From positions 2,976,001-3,040,000 of the forward strand of contig CAWAHD010000002.1 of assembly GCA_963781785.1 (NCBI GenBank): a stretch of 64,000 nt of DNA, written 5' to 3'. Position numbers and translations under genes: made by a program. Origin of the DNA: CAWAHD01 sp963781785 (GTDB lineage: Bacteria; Planctomycetota; Planctomycetia; Isosphaerales; Isosphaeraceae). The notes beneath the pieces are model-generated. The model saw only the letters and a program-made list of their open reading frames with translations, searched no databases and was not told where the DNA came from. The number at the start of each line of letters is the position of its first letter. Within the stretch, counting starts at the first letter, position 1. Below, piece after piece: positions 47,714 to 55,468 of the stretch.

Positions 47714-49227
47714 GTGACGTGAAGGAGACCGAGCTGTTCGAGGACGGGTTGCGCCGCGATCCGCTCGATCTCGGCTTGGGGGTAATGCGAGAGCGCGGCT
47801 GCTGGGTCGATCATGCGCTGTTCCAGGACAGTCGCGATCTCGCTCCTTAAATGTTGCCACATGTTTTTGCGTCTGTCCAGTGACAAAACGGCGCGCACCG
47901 CCCAGGTTTCTTCCGGAGTCAGTCCCGTCGGTCCCCATGGCCGACTCAGTCGGTTGGCGCGAAGACGCGCGGTCAGGAGATCGTCGCTCGTCCAGAAGTC
48001 GCGGCGATCCGCTTGATCGGCAACGTGCGCGGTCAACTCCTTGAGCGTGCGGTTGGCACGCTCACAGCCGCCATTGTACTGGGCACAGTACGGCGGCGAG
48101 TACAAAGTGAAAACCTCCCGGCCGAGCAAGAAGCGCTTCGTCAGGTGGGCGCGGAACGCCGGACCGTTGTCACATTTCATGACCAGCGGCGCACCGTGCT
48201 CCTCAAACAAATCGGCCAGTGCTTCCACCACGGTCGCCGCGTCCTCGCGCGCCACCGCCAGCCAGAGCAACTGCTGTCGACTCGCCAGGTCGCGCACGTT
48301 CAGGATCGCAGGCAAGACGCCGTCGATCAGGTAGGGGGGATGAGTGAAATCCATCGCCCACACGCTGCCTCCACAGAGCCACTCCAGCCGACACCGTTCC
48401 TCGACATGCTCTTGAAGCCACTCGGCACGATATCCCGCTTTGAGCTCAGCCAGTTCGGCGCGCGCGACATCGGGATACTCGGCCTGGAGACTCGATAGGC
48501 TGATGCTCGGGCCGTGCAGTTCCAGAAAGCCGGTGACCTCGGCTTGGCGCTCGACCGGGGCAATTTGCGGCGGCCGCCCCCGTGGGCGCGGCGCCAGCCG
48601 ATCTGCGCCCCAACCTCGATCCCAATTCCACATGGTGCGCGGTGAGAGACCAAGAGCACCGGCCGTCTCCTCCGTCGACCAGCCGTGGCCACGCGCGTAA
48701 CGGCGAAACGCAACCGACCGTTTTCGCAGATCGCGCTCGCTCCATCGGCGCTTGGATTGGCGATCCCAACCGCGGCGCGGTACCTCACGGTTGTCGGGCG
48801 TTGGCACACGTTCGGCCTGACCGGCGCGATCGTCCAGTGGCAGCGAGTCTCGGCGACATCCCTCGACCGCCGCCTGACCGGCCCGCGCCTCACCACTCGC
48901 ACACGGCGGCGTGCCGGCTGAATGGCCAAGGGGGTCTCCCGCGGTGGTCATCGTCCAGCCCGGCATGGCGGTCGCGATCGACAAGAGCGCGGCACCATCG
49001 TTGCCGACCCACGCGCTCGCGATGCTGCGGTCGTGACGACGTGCCGGATCGCTGGTCTCGTCGACCACGACCGCCGCAGTTTGGCTCTCAAGTTCGAACT
49101 CGAAGTCGGTGTCGTCCCGAGCGTCTCCGGCTACGGCGTCCCGGAACAGATCGGAATTCGTGGAGGCTTTCCTGGCCTCATGGTCTCGGTGAGGGACGCT
49201 GCCTGCATCTTCAACTTGATCCCTCAC
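47686..49227 (-). CDS. DDE (rve/integrase fold) recombinase, second of the element
   Basis: The 513-residue protein has a polar, probably disordered N-terminus (about 1-165), an HTH (YARGHGWSTEETAGALGLSP then RTMWNWDRGW), and an rve core with the catalytic Asp in VWAMDFTHPPYL, Asp in VMKCDNGPAFRAH and Glu in YNGGCERANRTLKE, about 35 residues apart for the last pair. The C-terminus is basic and helical. Rve enzymes cut and join DNA ends in the cytoplasm. The ATG at 49227 overlaps the stop of the preceding small gene (ATGA). It is only distantly like the element's other recombinase, so the two are not a recent duplication. Confidence 0.85.
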   Translation of the reverse strand: MRDQVEDAGSVPHRDHEARKASTNSDLFRDAVAGDARDDTDFEFELESQTAAVVVDETSDPARRHDRSIASAWVGNDGAALLSIATAMPGWTMTTAGDPLGHSAGTPPCASGEARAGQAAVEGCRRDSLPLDDRAGQAERVPTPDNREVPRRGWDRQSKRRWSERDLRKRSVAFRRYARGHGWSTEETAGALGLSPRTMWNWDRGWGADRLAPRPRGRPPQIAPVERQAEVTGFLELHGPSISLSSLQAEYPDVARAELAELKAGYRAEWLQEHVEERCRLEWLCGGSVWAMDFTHPPYLIDGVLPAILNVRDLASRQQLLWLAVAREDAATVVEALADLFEEHGAPLVMKCDNGPAFRAHLTKRFLLGREVFTLYSPPYCAQYNGGCERANRTLKELTAHVADQADRRDFWTSDDLLTARLRANRLSRPWGPTGLTPEETWAVRAVLSLDRRKNMWQHLRSEIATVLEQRMIDPAAALSHYPQAEIERIAAQPVLEQLGLLHVTRRRITPAF

Positions 49228-49625
49228 CGACTCGCTTTTTTTGCGGCTTGCTTGAGCTGCGGCTTGGGCCGAGACAGACCTTGGCGCGCCAGCTCCGCCC
49301 GTAACTGGGCCCCTTTCAGCTCCAGCTCCAACCGCTCAACTTTTTGTTCCAGATTCGCGATCTGCTGTTGCTCGGGCGTTTTCTCCGCCGAGGGACGCCG
49401 GCCAGGTGATCCCGGTTCCAGGGTTTTCACCCAGCGCTCCAGGCTCTCGTGCTTGAGATCGAAGAACCAAGACTCCTCGATTCCCAGATCGGCGCACGCG
49501 TCGGCGACGTTGATCTCCCCCGCGAGATTGGCCAGGATCACCCGCAGCCGGGCCTTGGCTACGGGTGATCCTGCCAGACGGTCGACTTGGTCAGCGATGC
49601 TCAATGGCTTTCGGCCGGCCGGCAT
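49224..49625 (-). CDS. helix-turn-helix/coiled-coil accessory protein B of the element
   Basis: The ATG at 49625 (MPAGRKPLSIADQVDRLAGS) has CGGAGGG about 13 bases upstream; the longer frame reads over the previous gene. The 133-residue protein has an HTH-like helical part (RVILANLAGEINVADACADL, then GIEESWFFDLKHESLERW), a PGSPGRRPS linker and a leucine-zipper-like coiled coil (QQIANLEQKVERLELELKGA), ending with a lysine-rich tail. It looks like a DNA-binding adaptor that dimerises. The order HTH, basic linker, coiled coil is the same as in the gene before it. Its stop overlaps the second recombinase's start. Confidence 0.75.
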   Translation of the reverse strand: MPAGRKPLSIADQVDRLAGSPVAKARLRVILANLAGEINVADACADLGIEESWFFDLKHESLERWVKTLEPGSPGRRPSAEKTPEQQQIANLEQKVERLELELKGAQLRAELARQGLSRPKPQLKQAAKKASR

Positions 49626-50289
49626 GGATAGACCCTCCGTGATCGCCCTGCCCTTCGGAGCGGATCGTCTCCAACGCCGCTGGTCGATTCCCATCGCCAG
49701 CGGGCCCCGCCGCAGGGGGTTTCCCAACGGGTCCTTGTACCGCAGCCGGCCCTTCCTTGCCAGGTGAATCCGCGGTTTGCAGCAACCGCGCGGCGCGGAG
49801 TGCTCGCACGCACGGTTTCCGCCGCCGCCGTTTGGTTCCGCTGGACGCTTCCTGCGTTTTGCTGGCCGCCGGCGCCAGCCCCAACGCGCGTTGAGTGGTT
49901 CGGGCTAGCGCCTGATGGCGAGCTAGCTCACGCCGACTGACAGACAGCTCGCGCTCCAGGCGAGCCAGCCGCCGGTCGGTCGAGACGGTGCGCCCAACCG
50001 GACGGGGCTCACACGCCCAGATCAGCCCTCGAATGGCTCGCTGCTCCAGGAGATAGTAGCGCGGCAACCGGATTCCCAGCGCCGTCGCGGCACCAGCGGG
50101 AGTCCGCACTCCGGCCAGCACTTCGAGGACCAGAGCCGCGGCGCGTCTGGCTTCAGGGCCGATGTGCGGGGCTTGGGGACAATCCGCCGTCAGTTGCCGC
50201 CGGTAGGTTCCGCGCGATCGCTGCGCCGCGGCTTCCTTTTGTCGAGGCGCCCGGCCGTGCGGCCGGGCCGAGGCAGGGTTCGCCGTCAT
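49591..50289 (-). CDS. helix-turn-helix/coiled-coil accessory protein A of the element
   Basis: AAGGAGG lies 6 bases before the ATG at 50289, which overlaps the stop of the first recombinase gene (ATGA). After a basic, disordered start, an HTH-like part (AAALVLEVLAGVRTPAGAAT, ALGIRLPRYYLLEQRAI) is followed by a linker (CEPRPVGRTVS) and a coiled coil (RRLARLERELSVSRRELARH). The last 80 residues are low in structure and overlap the start of accessory gene B by 35 bp. The function is inferred to be DNA or recombinase binding. The family is not recognised. Confidence 0.7.
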   Translation of the reverse strand: MTANPASARPHGRAPRQKEAAAQRSRGTYRRQLTADCPQAPHIGPEARRAAALVLEVLAGVRTPAGAATALGIRLPRYYLLEQRAIRGLIWACEPRPVGRTVSTDRRLARLERELSVSRRELARHQALARTTQRALGLAPAASKTQEASSGTKRRRRKPCVRALRAARLLQTADSPGKEGPAAVQGPVGKPPAAGPAGDGNRPAALETIRSEGQGDHGGSIHAGRPKAIEHR

Positions 50290-52026
50290 GGCTTGCCTCC
50301 TTCCTCGTTCGCTGTCTCGTCCGGCGTCGCCGGCGGGGACCCTTGCGGCGGCAGCTCATCGTGCGTCTGTGCCGGCACATCGCCAAGCGGTCCGGCGGCC
50401 GGAGAGCCATCTGGGCAGATGGCCTTGGGCATCGCGGCTGAGTCCGCGAAAGCGGCTGGCGGCACCAGATCCACTTCTTGCCGAACGCCCCCTTCGCGCG
50501 TCAGGAACACGCGCTCGCCTTCGGCATGCAGGCTGAAATTCTTGCCGCCCAGTTGGCCTGTCACGTAGAACGGGGGCTTGGGCAAGCCGTTGCGAGCCAG
50601 CTCCAGTGCGTTGGCGGCGACCCGATCTTTGAGGGCCAGCAGGACCTCGGGAGCCGCCCCGAAAAACCGGTCCGCCGGCACCAGGCCGTCGATCCCGCTG
50701 TGGGTGCGCTGGAAGTTATACCAGTCGATGAAGTGGCCGATCCGCGCGGGCGTCGGCCAGATCGAGGAACACAGCCGTCTCCACGCACTCGCGCCAGAGC
50801 GTTCCCCAGAACCGCTCGATCTTGCCCAAGGTCTGAGGATGGCGCGGCGCGGCCACGATCTGGCGGATGCCGCGCCCTTTGAGCTCCTTCTGGAAAGCGC
50901 TCTCGCCCCGCCAGGTCACGTACTGAGCGCCATTGTCGGTGAGGATTTCCTCGGGGACTCCGTAGGCCGCGATGCCCGCACGGAGAACCTCCAGCACCAG
51001 GGCCGTCGACTGGCTGGCGTGCAGACCGAAGCTGACGATGAACCGACTGTGGTCGTCGAGGAAGGCAACCAGGTAGACCCGCCGGTTCTGCCGCTTGAGC
51101 ACGAAGGTGAACAGGTCGGTTTGCCAGAGCTGGCTGGGCCTGGCCCGCTCGAAGAAGCGGACCTTGTCGGGATGAGGTCGTGTGGGGGTTTCCTGCAACT
51201 GGTAGCCCGCCTCATGAAGCACACGGGCGACCGCTGGCGGGCTGGCCGGCAGTGCCGGGCCGCGCACCAGCATCTGGCTGATTCGCTCGCATCCCCAGTC
51301 GGGATGCGCCTGCTTGAGCAAGAGGATGGTGCGTTTGGTCAGGTCGGGCAAGCGGCTTCCTTCGCGGGCGCCTCGAGGCTGTTCGAGCAAGCCGGCCGGT
51401 CCCTGTTGGGTGAACCGCTGTTTCCAGGCATAGAGCGTATGCTTGGAGACGCCCACCAATGTTGCGAAATCCTTGGCGGGCAAGCCGCTGCGCTGCCAGC
51501 AGTCGAGGATCATGAGTCGCTGCTGGGGATTGTACGCCGCCGGCTTCACCTCCTCGGGTCGAGCCAGCCGCCGGCCGCGTTGCGTGCGTCTTTTGCCGGT
51601 CGGCAGCCCGAGCCCTTGCCGCCTGAGCTCAGCGACCGGATCGAAATGAGCCGGCGGGCTGTCAGATTCGTTGGTCGGAACCCCGGAGGGCTCGTCCGCC
51701 TCCCCACCGAGATCGTCCCGGGCAGGCGACTGCGGGGCGTCTCCAAACTCCGGAGCCGTCTCATCCCCACGATCGGGCAGGCCCGGCGGCTCAGGTGTAC
51801 GTTCATCAGGATGGACCGTCTCCGCAATGCAGGCGTCCGCATTCTCCGATTTCGTGTCGATCGCGTCCGGAAATGTGATGAGGTCAATCTGGGAATCGAC
51901 CGCGTCCGGTTCACTTTCCGCCGCCGGATCATTCTTTAAATCGGATGTCGGCCGGACCAATTCTTCAGGCGGCCGTTCGCCGGGCGCGCCTCGACCACTC
52001 CACCACCGATTCCACTCGTTCCACAT
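50286..52026 (-). CDS. DDE (rve/integrase fold) recombinase, first of the element, frameshifted
   Basis: The ATG at 52026 (MWNEWNRWWSGRGAPGERPP) has GAGGAG just upstream. About 130 acidic, disordered residues come first, then HTH segments (LPAKDFATLVGVSKHTLYAW, DWGCERISQMLV), then the rve core with Asp in QTDLFTFVLKRQNRRVYLV, Asp in EEILTDNGAQYVTW and Glu in GKIERFWGTLWREC. Near 50745 the frame shifts by one; the other frame continues with RIGHFIDWYNFQRTHSGIDG, as in IS481-type transposases, and a C-terminal extension (FYVTGQLGGKNFSLHAEG) ending at 50286. Joined, it is about 580 residues. It is the first gene of the four-gene operon. Confidence 0.85.
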
Positions 52027-52060
52027 TTGCTCCTCGCCTCTGCGGCATTGCCGCGGCTGG

Positions 52061-52129
52061 GAGGAGACGTCGATTGCTCCGGTCAATTCTCCCAATTACG
52101 CGGCAAGGATTTTGGTTGGGAGGACACCC
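52061..52129 (-). repeat. right terminal inverted repeat of the dual-recombinase element
   Basis: Read inward from 52129 it begins GGGTGTCCTCCCAACC and matches the left end imperfectly over about 65 bases. A second copy of the block (TCTCCTCCCAGCC) lies further inward, which could be a second recombinase binding site. The first recombinase starts just inside it. Confidence 0.7.
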
Positions 52130-52258
52130 GACCAGTGGCACCGCCGAGATGAACCGGCCGGTAGCCAGGGAACAGAGCAGAGTTGCCCAGTTCAGGACCG
52201 ATACGATCGCCCCGATTGCTATCAAGACTCCGGCAATCGCTTGCTGGGCTGTCAACAT
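52127..52258 (-). pseudogene. small membrane protein, 3' end lost at the element's right end
   Basis: From an ATG at 52258 the frame reads MLTAQQAIAGVLIAIGAIVS, VLNWATLLCSLATGRF and ISAVPLVG, then enters the element. This looks like the first helix and loop of a small multi-helix membrane protein. I do not find its continuation on the other side of the element, so the flank seems to have been deleted or rearranged. Confidence 0.5.
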
Positions 52259-52592
52259 TCACTCCACCGAGCTTGACCCATCATCCATCCCGTGGCTGAC
52301 CAGCCAGAGCATCGGAATCCTCATCGGGATCGCCTCGAGTGCCGTTGACCGATAATCGCCACGGGTCCGTCTCCGAGCGCCACACCTCATACCTTCGCTG
52401 ACAACCGAACAGTCAATGATAACCGAGCGACATCAGTCGGTTCATCGACGTGAACGGGATCCCGATTTGATCATTGGAGTCGGTTCCCAAACGCATATCG
52501 AGTGGATACTCGCTAGAGTTCGATACTCGATGCGGGATTTTCCCGCGCAGGTGGTACCCCCTTCAGCTCGTACCGGTTAGACTGCCCTTCTT
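52259..52592. other. intergenic region upstream of lemA-like gene
   Basis: No gene is seen. A short hairpin GCGGGA-TTT-TCCCGC lies at 52532-52546, about 45 bp before the LemA start, and could mark a promoter or terminator. Confidence 0.5.
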
Positions 52593-53237
52593 GTGCGAGC
52601 CGACGCATCTGATTGGTTCGGGAGTGACGAAGTGGTCTGGTGGATCGCCGGGATCACGATTGTCGCCGTCGTGGCATACGTGGTCTGGACCTATAACCGA
52701 CTGATCTCCTTGAGCAAGCGTGCCGATGCGGCGTGGAGCGACATCGACGTCCAGCTCAAGCGGCGCTGGGACCTTGTACCCGCTCTGGTCGAGACGGTCA
52801 AAGGCTATGCCCGGCATGAATCCAGTACGCTGGAAGACGTCGTGGCAGCCAGAGGGCGGGCGTCGCAGGCCAGCTCGGTCTCGGAGCGCGGCCAGAGCGA
52901 GCAAAACCTGGGGGCGGCCGTCGGCCGCCTGTTCGCACTGGCCGAGTCTTATCCGGAGCTGAAGGCCAATGCAAGCTTCCTCGGGCTGCACAAGTCGCTG
53001 GTCGACGTCGAGGACACCCTCCAGTATGCCCGGCGTTACTACAATGCGGTGATCCGCGACTGGAATACGCTCGTGCAGACATTTCCATCCGGCTTGGTTG
53101 CACGGGCGGCCGGGTTCCGTGAGCGACCCTACTTCCAGCTCGTCGAGGCCGAGCGGTCGGCCCCGCAAGTGAATTTCGGAGCCGCGGCCGAGCCGGCTGC
53201 CCGGCCCACTGCGGCCGAGCCCGGCCAGACGGCCTAG
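52593..53237 (+). CDS. LemA family membrane protein
   Basis: LemA proteins are single-helix inner-membrane proteins of unclear function. The 214-residue frame has one N-terminal membrane segment (VVWWIAGITIVAVVAYVVWT) followed by the LemA signature YNRLISLSKRADAAWSDIDV, QLKRRWDLVPALVETVKGYA and YNAVIRDWNTLVQTFPSGLV. The GTG at 52593 is used; a GTG at 52632 directly before the membrane segment is an alternative. It lies 18 bp before the DUF2207 gene, a pairing often seen in bacteria, and the two are probably an operon. Confidence 0.9.
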   Translation: MRADASDWFGSDEVVWWIAGITIVAVVAYVVWTYNRLISLSKRADAAWSDIDVQLKRRWDLVPALVETVKGYARHESSTLEDVVAARGRASQASSVSERGQSEQNLGAAVGRLFALAESYPELKANASFLGLHKSLVDVEDTLQYARRYYNAVIRDWNTLVQTFPSGLVARAAGFRERPYFQLVEAERSAPQVNFGAAAEPAARPTAAEPGQTA

Positions 53238-53255
53238 CCCAGGAGAAGGGCAGCG

Positions 53256-55076
53256 ATGCGCAGGCTGAGCCGGCAAACTCCGGTGTCGACGTCTCTCTGG
53301 GCGACCTTGGTCGCCTGGACCCTAGCGGCGTTCAGTCCCGCAGCGGCCCTCGGCGAAACGGGCTGGTCGATCAAGAAGTTTGACGTGCTGCTCAAGATCG
53401 AGCCCGATGGGACGCTCGATATCACCGAGACGATCGACGCAAACTTTCAGGTACCCAAGCACGGAATCTTCCGCGATATCCCCATTCGTTACGCGGTGGG
53501 AATGCACCAGTACGCGCTGCCGTTTCAGTTCCGGCAGGTCGATGACGGAGCGGGCCACCCTTACGCATCCCAGCTCACCGATCGTGAGAACCGGGTCCAG
53601 ATCCGGATCGGCAACGCCGAGTCCTTCGTGCAGGGCGACGTGCGGTATCGCGTTCGCTACCGCGTCCTGCGCGCGATCCTTTTCGAAGGCAACCGCGCGT
53701 GGGAAAAGAGCGACCATGCCCGGGCCGTGCTGCGCTGGGTCGCCACGGGAACGGAGTGGGGCGTCCCGATCGCCAGGACCGTCGTGACGGTCGAGCTGCC
53801 GCGCGAGCTTGACGATGCTCAGGTGAACTTCGACGCCTGGACGGGCGCCTACGGCTCCCGGTCAAAAGACTTCAGGAAGCGGCGCGAAAACGCGAGAACG
53901 CTCGTCTTCGAGACCGGCCCGTTTCGGCCTGGTGAAGGGATCACGATCGAAGTGTCCATGCCCGGCGACGCCGTGGCCTGGCCCTCCTGGTGGCGCGAAG
54001 CGTCGTGGTGGCTCCGCGACAACTTTGTGTACGCACTCTTCCCTCTGGCGATTGCGGTTTGCTGGACGGGCTGGTTCCTCCGCGGGCGAGACCTCCCCGG
54101 TCAGGGCACCACCGTCGTCAACTACGAGCCGCCCGAGGGCCTGGGCCCGGCCGAGGTCGGAACATTGATCGACGAGTCCGTCAATCTGCGCGACATCTCC
54201 GCCTCGATCGTCGACCTTGCCGTCCGCGGTTATCTCAAAATCGCCGAACAACCGATGAAGTCGTCGCCCTCATCCAAAATCGATTACCTGCTCACGCGGC
54301 TCAAGGACCCTTCTGATCTCAAACCGTTTGAGACCAAACTGTTCAAAAGCCTGTTCGCCAAAAACGCCGACAGCGTCCTGCTCAGCACCCTGGAATCCAA
54401 GCTTTACCCGGTGATCGTGACCGTGAAGAAAGACCTGTATTCGAGCCTGAGCAAGCATGGTTACTTCGACGGCAATCCACTCACCGTTCGAACCGCGTAC
54501 GGGTTCTTTGGCATGCTGGCGCTTGTGCTCATGCTCTCGCTCGCTGCCGTGTTGCAACACCAACTGAGCGGCCGGGTTTTCGTCGTTCCCACCGCGATCA
54601 CGGGAGTGCTGTCGGCGATCGCCCTTTTGTTCACGAGTTACTACATGCCGCGGAAAACGCGAAAAGGGCGGATTGCCTGGGAGAAGATCGCCGGGCTGGA
54701 GGAATACATGCGGCGCGCCGAAATCGACGATATCAAAGCCCAGGAACGCCAGGGTATCTTCGAGCGGCTGTTGCCCTACGCGATTGTCTTCCGGATCGGC
54801 GACCGGTGGACAAAGGCCTTTGCCGGCCTTTATACACAGCCGCCAAGCTGGTATCAGCCGGTCGACGCGTCGAATTTCGCGACCTGGCAGCTCGTGCAAG
54901 GTGTGAACCAATCGGTCGCAACCATGAATCACACTTTTGCCACCGTTCCCCGCTCGGCCGGGACGGGCGGCTCCGGCGGGCCGACGGGGGCAGGCTTTGG
55001 CTGGTCGAGCGGAGGCTTTTCCGGTGGTGGATCATCGGGCGGCGGCTTTGGCGGCGGCGGAGGCGGCTCGTGGTAG
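53256..55076 (+). CDS. DUF2207 membrane protein
   Basis: The 606-residue protein has a signal peptide (LWATLVAWTLAAFSPAAALG), a beta-rich extracytoplasmic DUF2207 domain (FDVLLKIEPDGTLDITETID, GIFRDIPIRY, GEGITIEVSMPGDAVAWPSW), a membrane helix near 260 (VYALFPLAIAVCWTGWFL), a cytoplasmic domain (DLAVRGYLKIAEQ, LFKSLFAKN), two further helices, a helical domain (ERQGIFERLLPYAIVF) and a glycine/serine-rich tail ending GGGGSW. All are typical of the family. It follows the LemA gene. The biochemical role is unknown; the family is thought to be linked to the envelope. Confidence 0.9.
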   Translation: MRRLSRQTPVSTSLWATLVAWTLAAFSPAAALGETGWSIKKFDVLLKIEPDGTLDITETIDANFQVPKHGIFRDIPIRYAVGMHQYALPFQFRQVDDGAGHPYASQLTDRENRVQIRIGNAESFVQGDVRYRVRYRVLRAILFEGNRAWEKSDHARAVLRWVATGTEWGVPIARTVVTVELPRELDDAQVNFDAWTGAYGSRSKDFRKRRENARTLVFETGPFRPGEGITIEVSMPGDAVAWPSWWREASWWLRDNFVYALFPLAIAVCWTGWFLRGRDLPGQGTTVVNYEPPEGLGPAEVGTLIDESVNLRDISASIVDLAVRGYLKIAEQPMKSSPSSKIDYLLTRLKDPSDLKPFETKLFKSLFAKNADSVLLSTLESKLYPVIVTVKKDLYSSLSKHGYFDGNPLTVRTAYGFFGMLALVLMLSLAAVLQHQLSGRVFVVPTAITGVLSAIALLFTSYYMPRKTRKGRIAWEKIAGLEEYMRRAEIDDIKAQERQGIFERLLPYAIVFRIGDRWTKAFAGLYTQPPSWYQPVDASNFATWQLVQGVNQSVATMNHTFATVPRSAGTGGSGGPTGAGFGWSSGGFSGGGSSGGGFGGGGGGSW

Positions 55077-55116
55077 CCTCGAAGAGAGATGGAGCCCCTC
55101 CCTTCGGTATCGGTCC

Positions 55117-55332
55117 TCAAGCCGGTAGAAAGGCGGACGGCGATACGTGAAAGAGCCCGGCGAGCTTGACGACCTGCCCTTTGGTCAGCGTGCGGGGGCC
55201 GTTCAGGACTGCGGAAATCGTGGACTGCGAAATCCCGACCTCGTTCGCGAGCTTCGATTGCCGAGGACCGTGGCTTTCGGGTCCCGGCGTGATTTGCCTG
55301 GTTCGTGCCCGACGCCGGGCACGCTGGTACAA
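55117..55332 (-). pseudogene. C-terminal part of a HigA/XRE-type antitoxin
   Basis: The frame contains SKLANEVGISQSTISAVLNG and RTLTKGQVVKLAGLFHVSPS, the HTH and the typical end (FHVSPxAFLP) of XRE antitoxins of HigA type. The N-terminal half expected in this family is not present in frame, and no toxin gene is adjacent, so this is likely a decayed or frameshifted antitoxin. Confidence 0.55.
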
Positions 55333-55468
55333 TCAACCGATCGCAGATGACGATCCAGTGTTCTGCACTGGATGACGGCCGTGGCATCCCTTCGTTCTTT
55401 CGGTCGGGGAGCAGTCGAGCATGACATCAGGGCACACGTGTTTCGCCGGGCGAAATCGATACCGAGCC

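Larger units (their letters stand above)
47651..52126 (-). mobile_element. transposon-like unit with two DDE recombinases, about 4.5 kb
   Basis: Inverted ends starting TGT lie at 47651 and 52126, imperfectly alike over about 65 bp. Between them, and filling the whole unit, are four minus-strand genes joined by overlaps: a DDE recombinase, two helix-turn-helix/coiled-coil proteins and a second DDE recombinase. No clear target duplication is visible (ACCA is shared just outside both ends). The right end truncates a small membrane-protein gene. I do not know a described insertion sequence family with this content. Confidence 0.7.

Noticed and set aside
50578..51939. 453-codon open frame on the plus strand
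   Set aside because: It is antisense to the first DDE recombinase of the element.
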